DNA from: Paenibacillus rhizophilus
Lineage (GTDB): Bacteria; Bacillota; Bacilli; Paenibacillales; Paenibacillaceae
Assembly: GCF_003854965.1 (NCBI RefSeq)
Contig: NZ_RQPI01000001.1
Span: 744,001 to 808,000 of the forward strand
Direction of reading: 5' to 3'
DNA length: 64,000 bases
This document shows positions 40,409-49,535 of the stretch, in pieces (the stretch's first letter is position 1; the number at the start of each line of letters is the position of its first letter). The position numbers were made by a program, and so were the translations under genes. The notes under the pieces are model-generated. The model ran no database searches. It worked only from the letters and a program-made list of their open reading frames with translations, and was not told where the DNA came from.

Positions 40409-41886
40409 ATGTCATTAATCAATGTTACGAACCTGACGTTTGCCTATGAGGGCAGCTACGATAACCTGTTCGAGAACGTAAGCTTTCAAATCGACACCGA
40501 TTGGAAACTGGGCTTTACGGGAAGAAACGGGAGAGGGAAAACCACTTTTATGAACTTGCTGCTCGGTAAATACGAGTATAGCGGAAACATTTCGGCGAAT
40601 GTCCGTTTTGAATATTTTCCGTTCCAAGTTGAGAACAAGGAGAATCTTACCTTTGATGTCATTGAGGAGATTGTTCCGGACTATCTTCATTGGAAGTTAC
40701 TGCGTGAGCTTTCATTGCTGAACGTATCGGAGAATGTACTGTACCGGCCCTTTGATTCATTGTCTAACGGAGAACAGACGAAGGTGCTGCTGGCTGCATT
40801 ATTTTTGAAGGAGCATAGCTTTCTGTTAATTGATGAACCTACAAATCACCTGGACATGGACGCGAGAAGGATTGTCAGTGATATCTGAGCAGCAAAAGCG
40901 GATTTATTCTGGTGTCTCACGACCGGTCGTTCCTGGATAACAGCGTGGACCACATTCTTGCCATCAACAAGTCCAACATTGAAATTCATAAGGGCAATTT
41001 CTCGGACTGGTGGGAAAATAAACAAAGACAGGATCGCTTCGAGCTGGCAGAGAACGACAAGCTGCGAAAAGATATTAAACGCTTATCGGATTCGGCCAAA
41101 CGAACGGGCGGCTGGTCCGACGAGGTTGAAAAAACGAAAAACGGCACAAGAAATTCCGGTTCCAAGGTAGATAAAGGGTACATCGGCCACAAGGCTGCCA
41201 AAATGATGAAACGCTCCAAAACGATGGAGCACAGACAGCAATCGACGCTGGAGGATAAGTCCAAGCTTCTTAAAAATGTGGAAAGCTCAGACAGCCTGAA
41301 GATGTCACAGCTTGTCTATCATAAAAGCCGGCTTGCCGAGCTTGACAAGGTATCGATATACTACGGCGAGAAGCGGGTATGCCAGGATATTAGTTTTACG
41401 ATTGAGCAGGGTGAACGAATCGCGCTCTCAGGGAAGAACGGCTCCGGAAAATCGAGCATACTCAAGCTGATTTGCGGCGAGGATCTAAGCTATACGGGCG
41501 CGTTCAGAAAGGGAAGCCAGCTTAAAATATCTTACGTTTCCCAGGACACCTCCCATTTACAGGGCGATTTATCGGATTACGCCAGAACCCACGGGATTGA
41601 TGAAAGCCTATTTAAATCGATTTTAAGAAAGCTTGATTTTTCGAGAAATCAGTTTGAAAAGGATATTTCCGCATACAGCGGCGGCCAAAAGAAGAAGGTG
41701 CTCATTGCCAAAAGTCTTTGCGAACACGCTCATTTGCATATTTGGGACGAACCGCTGAATTTCATTGATGTAATCTCCCGCATGCAAATTGAAGAGCTGC
41801 TGCTCGAACATTCGCCAACGCTCCTTTTTGTGGAGCATGACCGGGAATTTTGCAACAATATTGCCACAAAAGTGATTGAACTGTAA
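40409..41886 (+). pseudogene. Lsa-type ABC-F ribosomal-protection gene, copy 2, one frameshift
   Basis: Nearly the whole gene is present. The first frame (40409-40888, 159 residues) includes MSLINVTNLTFAYEG, Walker A GRNGRGKTT and LIDEPTNHLDMDARRIVSD. It then ends at a TGA because one base is missing near 40881 (copy 1 reads GATTATCTG where this reads GATATCTG). From about 40890 the other frame runs through VSHDRSFLD, the linker and the complete second ATPase domain (SGKNGSGKSS, YSGGQKKKVLIAKSL, IWDEPLNFID) to 41886. Lsa proteins dislodge lincosamides, pleuromutilins and streptogramin A from the ribosome. A single-base loss could be a sequencing error or a real mutation; an internal start at 40912 would make only the second half. 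Confidence 0.8.
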
Positions 41887-41970
41887 CGGCATTCTACGAT
41901 CATGGATTGCGTATCGCAGCGCCAAGTGATATTTTGTTAAAAACCATACTTGGTAAAGGAGGCGAATGAT

Positions 41971-42312
41971 GTGATCAATAAAGGGGAGTTAGACCGCTAT
42001 TACACCCTTTCGGGCAAACGCAAGATGCTGTCCCGGCAGTTCGAAGAGGCTCTTCCGAGGTTTCATTCGCATGCGGAGGCGAGAGAATATCTGAAATCGC
42101 TGTTTGGCGAAGATTTCGTATACCTGGGATCGCAAGAGGACGAAGACGATGATCAAATCGTATATTGTTACACCATTATCCATGACCGCCACGCTTGGGA
42201 AGAGGGCACAAGGAAGATGAAAGAGACCGGATATGCGAGCGGATCGGACTTCATTCATTCGTCCCAGGATATTCAGATCTATGAGAACGGACGGATTTGG
42301 CTGGTCTACTAA
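41971..42312 (+). CDS. Small acidic protein, unknown function
   Basis: A 113-residue protein. The GTG at 41971 lies eight bases after AAAGGAGG; an in-frame TTG at 41950 lies upstream of that site and is less likely. The sequence has no signal peptide or membrane helix. Notable parts are the acidic stretch SQEDEDDDQIVYC, and a C-terminal QIYENGRIWLVY suggesting a beta-hairpin. It resembles short uncharacterised Paenibacillus proteins, but I know no domain name. It is followed by a hydrolase remnant rather than by a partner gene. Confidence 0.6.
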   Translation: MINKGELDRYYTLSGKRKMLSRQFEEALPRFHSHAEAREYLKSLFGEDFVYLGSQEDEDDDQIVYCYTIIHDRHAWEEGTRKMKETGYASGSDFIHSSQDIQIYENGRIWLVY

Positions 42313-42322
42313 TCATCAGTAG

Positions 42323-42493
42323 TCGGGTGTCACGACCGAAAATCGCGTTCAGAATTTCCTGGACAGCGACCGCGCTCCTTGGTACAACCATGTTAACATC
42401 ACTGCCCACGAACAGGGCGGACACTTCATCCCTTGGGAAATTCCGGACAAATGGGTGGAGGACCTGCGCCGAACCTTCCGCGGGCGAAGGTGA
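42323..42493 (+). pseudogene. C-terminal remnant of an epoxide-hydrolase-like alpha/beta hydrolase
   Basis: From 42323 a frame without a start codon reads about 56 codons to a TGA at 42491-42493. It contains HVNITAHEQGGHFIPWEIP and ends DKWVEDLRRTFRGRR, which matches the end of epoxide hydrolases of the alpha/beta fold, including the catalytic His in H-x2-G-G-H-F-x-P-W-E. The rest of the gene is absent, so this is a relic. A terminator follows it. Confidence 0.7.
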
Positions 42494-42523
42494 GTGTCAG
42501 GTTTTCACCACATAATGGTGCGT

Positions 42524-42566
42524 AACAACATCCTGTCGCAGTCTTTGGACAGGATGTTGTTTTTTG
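42524..42566 (+). terminator. Terminator after the hydrolase remnant
   Basis: AACAACATCCTGTC (42524-42537) pairs almost perfectly with GGACAGGATGTTGTT, followed by TTTT. Confidence 0.85.
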
Positions 42567-42657
42567 CTGTATCAGCCTGTGAGTAGCGAAGTAACTTTTT
42601 AGTATTCTTCAATCAGCAAAAAAGTGGTATCATCCGGTTAATTGACCAAGGAAGTAA

Positions 42658-43677
42658 ATGGAGGAAATGAATGATGAAAATAGGAACGAACCCATGCTGA
42701 CCACCGTGAACCGGATGTTTGACCGAATCATGCCATGGATTACCCCCTCGAGTCTGATTGCCGGTATGCTGTTAACCGTATGGTTAAAGCCATACGGCTA
42801 TTTATCCATCTGGCTGTTCGCCTTTATGACACTGGCGGGTAGTTTGGGGACGAGCTCCAGAGATTTCGTCCGGGTGTTCCGGCGGCCGGCGCCGATGTTG
42901 TGCGCTCTGATTCTTCTGCATTTTGTCATGCCGCTCATTGCATGGCTGCTCGGGATGGCGCTCTTTGGCGGGGATGTTGAGACGATTACCGGCCTGGTGC
43001 TCGGAACCGCCATTCCGACAGGCGTTACGACCTTATTCTGGGTAGCGCACAAAGGGGGAGACGTAACCTTGACGATTGCGGTTATCCTGCTGGATACGCT
43101 TCTCGCACCGTTCGTCGTTCCAGGCATGCTGTCTCTCCTGTTCGCTTCGGAGGTGCACATCGATGCGCTCGGGATGTTGTGGAAGCTTCTGCTCATGATC
43201 GTGTTTCCGTCGCTGCTTGGCATGTTCATCAATCATGTGACCAAGGGACAGGCTGAACGGATATGGAAGCCCCGGCTTGCGCCATTTTCCAAGATTGCAC
43301 TCGGAGGAGTCGTTGCGCTGAACGGGGCATTCGTTGCCCCGTTCTTCATTCATTTTGAATGGAAGCTTATCGGGATTCTCGCAACCGTGATTCTTCTGAC
43401 ACTCATCGCCTACTTCTTCGGCTATTCGACAGGGCGATGGGGGTGGAGGAAGGACACCGGAGTCACGATTTCGCTGACTTATACGGTTGGAATGCGGAAC
43501 ATAAGCGCTGGAGCAGTAATTGCGACGACGTTCCTGCCGGCCGCTGCGGCACTGCCCGTTGTTCTGGCCATGCTTGTTCAACAATTGATGGCATCCATAG
43601 TAAGCAGCGTGCTAAGCAAATTAACGGATTTCAAGCTGATCGCCACCGATAGCTACCCATTGGAAAAAGTAGAGTAG
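42658..43677 (+). CDS. Bile acid:sodium symporter (BASS) family transporter
   Basis: A 339-residue membrane protein with about nine to ten hydrophobic helices. Several in-frame ATGs (42658, 42667, 42694) are possible; AGGAAG precedes the first. The segments LVLGTAIPTGVTTLFWV, LDTLLAPFVVPGMLSL and TYTVGMRNISAGAVIATTFLP match the core helix crossings of the BASS/SBF family. These transporters couple sodium to uptake of organic anions; bacterial members carry pantoate, 2-keto acids or unknown acids. The gene seems to be monocistronic, and the substrate cannot be inferred from its neighbours. Confidence 0.85.
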   Translation: MEEMNDENRNEPMLTTVNRMFDRIMPWITPSSLIAGMLLTVWLKPYGYLSIWLFAFMTLAGSLGTSSRDFVRVFRRPAPMLCALILLHFVMPLIAWLLGMALFGGDVETITGLVLGTAIPTGVTTLFWVAHKGGDVTLTIAVILLDTLLAPFVVPGMLSLLFASEVHIDALGMLWKLLLMIVFPSLLGMFINHVTKGQAERIWKPRLAPFSKIALGGVVALNGAFVAPFFIHFEWKLIGILATVILLTLIAYFFGYSTGRWGWRKDTGVTISLTYTVGMRNISAGAVIATTFLPAAAALPVVLAMLVQQLMASIVSSVLSKLTDFKLIATDSYPLEKVE

Positions 43678-43947
43678 AAGATTCAAAGACACAAATAAAA
43701 TATTTTGCGTCGACGGAAGAGATTCAAAGTGTTAAAATATTCTATATTTTTACTCGAACCGGAAAATGGAAATTCGAAGGAGTGCTTGACGGGGAATCCG
43801 GCGTGATACAGTATTTAACCTTTTGGTGACCGGTTTATGACCGTTCCCTCATGAATGGCTGCATCACGGCTCCTTGCGTTCCATTTCCAAATGATACTTC
43901 CGCTGGCTGTTTCACCAGACAGTCGCAAAAAAGAGGAGGGCATGGTG

Positions 43948-44790
43948 ATGATTGAACTCGCGCCCGAGGATTATTACAAGGCGTTTCCGCTGCTTGACCA
44001 AGTGAAAATTAACACAATGTTTGCCGAAGTGGTGTTGAGGAACCATATTCCAGGCCGTGTCTATGTAGATTCCCGGGAGAATCCCCGTGCATTTTATGTG
44101 GCTCATCCCTATAGAATGTCACTGCTGTTCGGTGATTCGGGAGATGATTCATTCACCCACGGACTATATGATTACATAACCAATCAATCGGCTGCCAGAC
44201 ATCAGATGGAATGGCTGCAGGCCGATCCGGCCGGAGAATGGAGCAGGGTAATAGATTCTATGCTAGCCTCCCATAACAGCAGCCTTGAGGATCACGGCTT
44301 GTCGCCCGATGACTTGGAAAACAAAAAGATTCAAAGAAACACCAGAGTCAACTTCAGCTTTGACCGTGACGCCTACCTGGATGCGAAGCAGAACTTTCCG
44401 AGGCACGAAGAGCCGGTAGTCAGTTTGACCAAAGAATTGTTTTTTGCCCAAAGTGGATCGGTAGTTCCCCGTTTCTTCTGGCGGGATGCCGAGCATTTTG
44501 CCGATAAGGGCGTAGGTTATTCCTTGCTGCGGGAGGGAGAAGTCGCTTCCACCTCATTTTCGGCCTTTCTGTCGGCCAGTCAGCTTGAGATTGGAATCGA
44601 GACGTCAGATGCCCACCGGGGACAAGGATATGCCATCTCCGTATGCTCTGCGCTAATCGACTATTGTCTGGAGCGTAATCTGGAGCCGGTATGGGCCTGC
44701 CGACTGGAGAACCAAGGATCTTACAATCTGGCGCAAAAGCTCGGATTTCGGCCGTCGGTCATTTTGCCTTATTATCGTCTGCCTGTATAA
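43948..44790 (+). CDS. GNAT-family acetyltransferase
   Basis: A 280-residue protein. The ATG at 43948 has the best spacing from GAGGAGGG; an ATG two codons earlier is too close. The C-terminal ~100 residues have the acetyl-CoA binding loop in HRGQGYAISVCSALIDYCL and the following ENQGSYNLAQKLGF helix, characteristic of the GNAT_acetyltran group of Firmicutes. The N-terminal ~150 residues form a second domain, partly related. The substrate is unknown. It stands alone between a 270-base gap and the CDF leader. Confidence 0.85.
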   Translation: MIELAPEDYYKAFPLLDQVKINTMFAEVVLRNHIPGRVYVDSRENPRAFYVAHPYRMSLLFGDSGDDSFTHGLYDYITNQSAARHQMEWLQADPAGEWSRVIDSMLASHNSSLEDHGLSPDDLENKKIQRNTRVNFSFDRDAYLDAKQNFPRHEEPVVSLTKELFFAQSGSVVPRFFWRDAEHFADKGVGYSLLREGEVASTSFSAFLSASQLEIGIETSDAHRGQGYAISVCSALIDYCLERNLEPVWACRLENQGSYNLAQKLGFRPSVILPYYRLPV

Positions 44791-44838
44791 CGAGCTGACG
44801 TGGTGCAATAACTATGACAAAAATCATGAATTTATTTA

Positions 44839-44867
44839 TTGTATTGATTATCAAACCATGTTATAAT
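44839..44867 (+). promoter_or_regulatory. Promoter of the CDF transporter leader
   Basis: TTGTAT (44839-44844), a 17-base spacer and a perfect TATAAT (44862-44867) give a good sigma-A promoter. Transcription from it would reach the terminator at 44944 before the transporter gene at 45075. Confidence 0.65.
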
Positions 44868-44906
44868 TTTAAAATTGCCAAAATGATTGAAATGTGGTGC
44901 TTTTAA

Positions 44907-44969
44907 ATGAACGTATCCGACAACACAAAATTATATAAATTCCAAAGTCCTAAACCCTACGCGGTTTAG
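44907..44969 (+). CDS. Possible 20-aa leader peptide overlapping a terminator
   Basis: ATG 44907 reads 20 codons (MNVSDNTKLYKFQSPKPYAV) to a TAG that lies inside the right arm of the hairpin at 44944-44980. The ribosome site is weak. Its position, just after the promoter and overlapping the terminator, is that expected for a regulatory leader peptide, but translation is unproven. Confidence 0.35.
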   Translation: MNVSDNTKLYKFQSPKPYAV

Positions 44970-44980
44970 GACTTTTTGTT
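44944..44980 (+). terminator. Perfect terminator in the CDF leader
   Basis: AAAGTCCTAAACC (44944-44956) pairs perfectly with GGTTTAGGACTTT (44963-44975), followed by TTG. It lies between the promoter at 44839 and the transporter gene, so it is either an attenuator or ends a ~100-base small RNA. Confidence 0.85.
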
Positions 44981-45036
44981 TCCTTGGAGCAAAAAATATG
45001 GTGCAGGGAATTTTTTATGCATATGGACAATCGGGT

Positions 45037-45048
45037 AAGACATGTCTT
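45037..45048 (+). promoter_or_regulatory. 12-bp palindrome before the CDF gene
   Basis: AAGACATGTCTT is a perfect 12-bp inverted repeat 26 bases before the transporter start; a possible operator. Confidence 0.3.
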
Positions 45049-45074
45049 GGAGAATAAAAATGGGGGGCTTCTTT

Positions 45075-45992
45075 ATGACTATTCAGAGCCGATCAACAAA
45101 TATTATAGCAATCTGGATCAGTTTAATTAGTAATTTGCTATTAACGGGTATCAAAATCATTGTGGGCGTTTTATTTAACAGCCAGGTATTAATAGCCGAT
45201 GGCGTACATAATGCAGGGGATGTAATCGCGACAATAGCTGCACTGGGGTCTGCGCAGGTTGCCAAGAAGCCTAAAGATCTGGATCACCCCTACGGGCACG
45301 GCCGTGCAGAGATCATCGGTTCCGCAATGGTAGCGATCATTATGTTATTTGCGGCTTTGTTCATTGCTTACCATTCCATAGAGTCCTTTTTACATCCTGC
45401 TGCGGAAGCAAGTTATATTGCGTTAATTGCCGCGGCCATTTCTCTGATCTGGAAGCAATGTCTGTACTTTTACTGTATGCATTTTGGACAAAAAGAAAAC
45501 AGCAAAAGTCTAATCGCGACCGCCTACGATCATTTAGCCGATGTGTATGCATCGATTGCGGCCGTTGCAGGAATCGGAGCCGCGCTGCTCGGCGAGAAAT
45601 ACAGCATTGGAATACTCAGCTATGGCGACGCGTTGGCCGGTATTTTAGTTGCATACTTTGTGATCAGGCTTGCGTACCACATGGGCAGGGAAGCTGTGGA
45701 TATCTTAATGGACAAATTGGTAGCACCGGAAAAGCTTGTGCAATACGAGGAGCTTGTTTTTTCGGTGCCGGAGGTTCGGCGTATTGATCGTATCCGGGCA
45801 AGAGAGCATGGAGCTTATGTAATCATCGATATACGTGTCGGGATTCCCGGGCATTTAAGTGTACAAGAGGGGCATGATGTATCTCGCAAAATAAAACAAA
45901 CCATTATGGAGCGGCATGATAATGTGCAGGAAGTATTAATCCACATCAATCCGTGGTATGAGGAAGAAGACGCCGGTTTACTGGCAAAATAG
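45075..45992 (+). CDS. Cation diffusion facilitator transporter
   Basis: A 305-residue transporter. The ATG at 45075 has GGGGGGC six bases upstream, which is better than the in-frame ATG at 45042. It has six hydrophobic helices; helix 2 carries LIADGVHNAGDVIA and helix 5 TAYDHLADVYASI, the metal-site pairs of the CDF family. The D-H-P-Y-G-H-G-R-A-E motif follows helix 2. The C-terminal cytosolic domain ends EVLIHINPWYEEED. It lacks the His-rich N-terminus of the CzcD protein at 33527 and resembles the FieF/MneP branch, so Mn2+, Fe2+ or Zn2+ export is possible. It is preceded by a leader with a terminator, which suggests regulated read-through. Confidence 0.9.
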   Translation: MTIQSRSTNIIAIWISLISNLLLTGIKIIVGVLFNSQVLIADGVHNAGDVIATIAALGSAQVAKKPKDLDHPYGHGRAEIIGSAMVAIIMLFAALFIAYHSIESFLHPAAEASYIALIAAAISLIWKQCLYFYCMHFGQKENSKSLIATAYDHLADVYASIAAVAGIGAALLGEKYSIGILSYGDALAGILVAYFVIRLAYHMGREAVDILMDKLVAPEKLVQYEELVFSVPEVRRIDRIRAREHGAYVIIDIRVGIPGHLSVQEGHDVSRKIKQTIMERHDNVQEVLIHINPWYEEEDAGLLAK

Positions 45993-46014
45993 CTTTCATT
46001 TTTCTCTCCGGCAG

Positions 46015-46036
46015 TCTTAATGCAATCTTAATGCTT
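46015..46036 (+). promoter_or_regulatory. 11-bp direct repeat upstream of kdpD, possible KdpE site
   Basis: TCTTAATGCAA (46015-46025) is followed immediately by TCTTAATGCTT (46026-46036). Direct repeats with an 11-bp period are the usual binding pattern of OmpR/PhoB-type regulators such as KdpE. A TGCTATACT extended -10 lies downstream near 46073. Confidence 0.5.
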
Positions 46037-46128
46037 ACGCTCGATGTCGTAATACGATGCTGATTTTGCACATGCTATACTAACACCTGAAGAAGAGAAA
46101 ATAAGGATTATCGGAAAGCGGGCTTGTA

Positions 46129-48786
46129 ATGGAAGGCATACCGGCAGAAAAAAAACGGGGAAAGCTGAATATTTTCATCGGTTACGCACCAGGCGTCGGC
46201 AAAACTTATGCGATGCTCAGCTCCGGCAAAGAGGAACAAAAGGACGGGATCGATGTTGTCGCCGGATTCATTGAATCCCATGACAGACCCGATACGATGG
46301 CTCTCCTGGAAGGATTGGAGCTATTGCCCCCCTTGACGATTTCCGGCGCAGGAGCCGCGAATCAAGAATTCGACTTGGATCATGCGCTCCAAAGAGCTCC
46401 GGATCTTCTTTTATTGGACGATTTGGGTCATACCAACGCCGCCGGATGCCGCCACAAAAAAAGATATCAGGATGTAGAAGAATTGCTTAGGGCGGGGATT
46501 CATGTCTATACGACGATTAATATTCAGCAGATTGAAAGTCTGACGGATATTGTCGCCTCGATTACCGGAATATCCGTTCACGAACGCATTCCTGACAGTG
46601 TGTTTGACAGCGCGGACCAGGTAAAATTGGTCGATATCGAACCGGATGATCTAATCGATCGTCTCCATAAGGGGAAAATCTATCGCAGTGATGAAGCGGA
46701 ACGAGCGCAGACCCAATTATTTACCAGGGAAAAGCTGACCGCCCTTCGTGAAATTGCTCTCCGCAGTACGGCAAGACAGCTAAACCGCATAGCCATCCAG
46801 ATCAGTGAACAGGCCCAAAGAGAGGAATACGATACGAAAGACCATATTCTGGTCTGTCTCTCCCCGGCTGTTTCCAACAAAAAAGTGATTCGCACCGCGG
46901 CGAGAATGGCTGAAGCGTTTCACGGCCGTTTTACCGCATTGTTCGTGGAAACTCCGGAAACGATGGCGCTGACCCCTAAAGACAAAGAAGAGCTTCGGGG
47001 TAATCTGAGGCTTGCCGAGCAATTAGGCGCCCAGATTGCGACGGTGTACGGGGAAGATATACCGGGACAAATCGCCGAATATGTCAAGACCAGCGGGGTA
47101 TCCAAAATCGTGCTGGGACGGTCGGAGAACAAAAAGAGAGGATTAGCAAAATCCAATGTGGTGGATAAGCTGACCGTGCTGGTTCCCAATATTGAAACGT
47201 ACATCATTCCTTACTCTCAGCCTTCCAGCCCCAGGAAATTTCACCTGAATGCCAAACCGCTCTATCTTTCGGCGTCGGATATAGCAAGGACCACGGCGAT
47301 TATCGCGGGCTGCACCATTATCGGATTATGTTTTCAATACTTCGGTTTAAAAGAAGCGAACATCGTTACGGTGTATATTCTCGGCGTCCTGCTGAACGCC
47401 ATGATAACCAAAGGCAGGCTATACAGCGTCTTTTCGTCGGTCTTGAGTGTACTTGTGTTCAATTTCTTTTTTACGGAGCCGTATTTTTCCTTAAGAGTCT
47501 ATGATTCCGGTTATCCGGTTACCTTTCTGGTCATGCTGGCGGCCTCTTTCCTGACGAGCACCTTAACCATGCGGGTGCGGGACCAAGCGAGGGAATCCGC
47601 GCAAAAGGCTTATCGCACAGAAGTGCTGCTCGAGACAAGCCGAAAATTGCAGCAAGCCCAAGACTTCCCGGCAATTATTGATGAAACGGCCCACCAGATG
47701 GTGAAGCTTTTGAACCGGACGGTCATTTTTTATTCCGTTCAGCAGAAGGGGTTGTCCGCACCGGTTATTTTCCCAAAGAGAGATTCCGGGAGCATCCCAG
47801 CGGTCTATACGGATGAAAATGAACGTGCGGTTGCTGATTGGGTGTATAAGAATAACAAGCGAGCCGGAGCGACAACCGATACATTTTTTGGCGCTCATTG
47901 TCTCTACCATGCCGTGCGCGGCGGAGATACGGTTTTTGCTGTGGCGGCCATTGTCATGGATCAGGAAGAACCTCTGGACGTCTTTGAAAAAAGCTTGGTG
48001 ATTGCGATGCTCGGAGAATGCGGGCTTGCCCTGGAGAAGGAAAGACTTAACAGGCAGCAGCAGGAAATCATCATGCAAATCCGGCAGGAACAGCTCCGCG
48101 CCAATTTGCTCCGGGCCATTTCTCATGATCTGCGGACTCCGCTCACCAGCATTTCCGGCAATGCGGGCATACTGATCGGCAATTCTCAAGTGCTTAGCGA
48201 GGAACAGAAAAAAGGTTTATATACGGACATCTACGACGATTCCATGTGGCTAATTAATTTGGTGGAAAATTTGCTGTCGATCAGCCGGATTGAGAACGGT
48301 TCGATAAATCTGAACCTGCAGGCGGAACTCATCGAGGAGGTCATTTCCGAGGCCCTGCAGCATGTAAACCGCAACAGCGTGAAGCATAAAATCCAAACGA
48401 ACGTTGAGGACGATTTGCTTATGGCCCGGGTGGATTCCAGGCTGATCGTACAGGTATTGATCAATCTTGTGGATAACGCTATCAAGTACACCCAAGAGGG
48501 TTCATGCATTACGCTTTCGGCAAGACGCGACGGGCAAATGGTACTTATAGAAGTGTCCGATGACGGTCCGGGTATTTCGGATGAAGCGAAGATCAGGTTA
48601 TTCGAGATGTTTTATACTGGAGATAATATTCGCGGAGACGGGCGACGCGGCTTGGGTTTGGGGCTTGCTCTGTGCAAATCAATCGTAAATGCCCATGGCG
48701 GCACTATTGGTGTAAGAGATCATTTTCCGAAGGGAACGATATTTTATTTTACCCTTCAGGCTGCGGAGGTGAGTGTGTATGAATAA
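46129..48786 (+). CDS. kdpD: KdpD sensor histidine kinase
   Basis: An 885-residue turgor/potassium sensor. The N-terminal KdpD domain has Walker A Y-A-P-G-V-G-K-T (residues 19-26), and D97-D-L-G-H-T-N in place of the usual D-E-L-A-H-T-N. A USP domain (about 235-370) contains S245-P-A-V-S and F268-T-A-L-F, close to but not identical with the SxS-x20-FTAxY c-di-AMP motif of S. aureus KdpD. Four membrane helices (DUF4118, about 385-490) are followed by a GAF-like domain and a HisKA domain with His666 in ISHDLRTPLTS. The HATPase domain has N-box VDNAIKY and G2 box GRRGLGLGLAL. Under K+ limitation it phosphorylates KdpE. It overlaps kdpE and starts the kdp cluster. Confidence 0.96.
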   Translation: MEGIPAEKKRGKLNIFIGYAPGVGKTYAMLSSGKEEQKDGIDVVAGFIESHDRPDTMALLEGLELLPPLTISGAGAANQEFDLDHALQRAPDLLLLDDLGHTNAAGCRHKKRYQDVEELLRAGIHVYTTINIQQIESLTDIVASITGISVHERIPDSVFDSADQVKLVDIEPDDLIDRLHKGKIYRSDEAERAQTQLFTREKLTALREIALRSTARQLNRIAIQISEQAQREEYDTKDHILVCLSPAVSNKKVIRTAARMAEAFHGRFTALFVETPETMALTPKDKEELRGNLRLAEQLGAQIATVYGEDIPGQIAEYVKTSGVSKIVLGRSENKKRGLAKSNVVDKLTVLVPNIETYIIPYSQPSSPRKFHLNAKPLYLSASDIARTTAIIAGCTIIGLCFQYFGLKEANIVTVYILGVLLNAMITKGRLYSVFSSVLSVLVFNFFFTEPYFSLRVYDSGYPVTFLVMLAASFLTSTLTMRVRDQARESAQKAYRTEVLLETSRKLQQAQDFPAIIDETAHQMVKLLNRTVIFYSVQQKGLSAPVIFPKRDSGSIPAVYTDENERAVADWVYKNNKRAGATTDTFFGAHCLYHAVRGGDTVFAVAAIVMDQEEPLDVFEKSLVIAMLGECGLALEKERLNRQQQEIIMQIRQEQLRANLLRAISHDLRTPLTSISGNAGILIGNSQVLSEEQKKGLYTDIYDDSMWLINLVENLLSISRIENGSINLNLQAELIEEVISEALQHVNRNSVKHKIQTNVEDDLLMARVDSRLIVQVLINLVDNAIKYTQEGSCITLSARRDGQMVLIEVSDDGPGISDEAKIRLFEMFYTGDNIRGDGRRGLGLGLALCKSIVNAHGGTIGVRDHFPKGTIFYFTLQAAEVSVYE

Positions 48787-49495
48787 GCCTTTCATTCTGG
48801 TCGTGGAGGATGACAAGCCTATCCGAAAATTGATAACGACCACACTGGAGACACAAGGGTATAGATATCACACGGCGGATACAGGTGAAGTATCTATTAT
48901 TGAGGCCATTTCCAGACAACCGGATTTGATCATTCTCGATCTGGGGCTCCCGGATATGGATGGAGTAGATATCATAAAAAAAGTTCGGGATTGGTCGAAT
49001 GTTCCCATCATCGTCGTCAGCGCGCGAAGCGAAGACCGGGACAAAATCGAGGCTCTGGATGCAGGGGCGGACGATTACCTGAGCAAGCCCTTTAGCGTGG
49101 ATGAACTGCTGGCACGGCTTCGGGTAAGTCTTCGCCGCATCCGCTTTAACAGTGATAAGCTTCTGAAGGATGCTTCCCAGTTCATTAACGGACCATTAAG
49201 AATCGATTATGCGGCGGGATGCGTTTGGCTGGATGAAGAAGAAATTCACCTCACGCCAAGCGAGTATAAGCTGCTGTGCTTACTGGCCAAGAATGTAGGC
49301 AAAGTGTTGACGCATAATTATATCCTGCATTCGATCTGGGGCAGCCATCCCTACGATGTGCCCGCCCTGCGTGTATTTATGGCGACGCTGCGAAAAAAAA
49401 CCGAAAAAAAATCCGCACAGCCGAGGCTGATTCAAACGCATATCGGTATCGGTTACCGTATGCTTCAGGTTGGCGATGATTTTAGCGACAGATAA
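48779..49495 (+). CDS. kdpE: KdpE response regulator
   Basis: A 238-residue OmpR-type regulator. The ATG at 48779, with GGAGG upstream in kdpD, overlaps the kdpD stop by eight bases, so translation is coupled. The receiver domain has V-E-D-D-K, the acceptor in IILDLGLPDMDG, VSARSE and LSKPF. The winged helix includes LTPSEYKLLCLLAKN and L-R-V-F-M-A-T-L-R-K-K, with YRM near the end. It activates the Kdp structural genes downstream. A terminator separates it from the next gene, so the kinase pair and the transporter are separate transcripts. Confidence 0.96.
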   Translation: MNKPFILVVEDDKPIRKLITTTLETQGYRYHTADTGEVSIIEAISRQPDLIILDLGLPDMDGVDIIKKVRDWSNVPIIVVSARSEDRDKIEALDAGADDYLSKPFSVDELLARLRVSLRRIRFNSDKLLKDASQFINGPLRIDYAAGCVWLDEEEIHLTPSEYKLLCLLAKNVGKVLTHNYILHSIWGSHPYDVPALRVFMATLRKKTEKKSAQPRLIQTHIGIGYRMLQVGDDFSDR

Positions 49496-49535
49496 GCAAA
49501 ATGAATCGAAATAAGTTGAAAATGAACCATAATCG

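Noticed and set aside
43678..43947. MerR-type promoter (TTGACG with AGTATT) before the acetyltransferase
   Set aside because: Spacing and -10 are not convincing and no dyad is present; left unannotated.
44870..45074. Mn2+ (yybP-ykoY) or NiCo riboswitch before the CDF gene
   Set aside because: I could not find the conserved loops of either riboswitch; only a promoter, micro-ORF, hairpin and a palindrome are visible.
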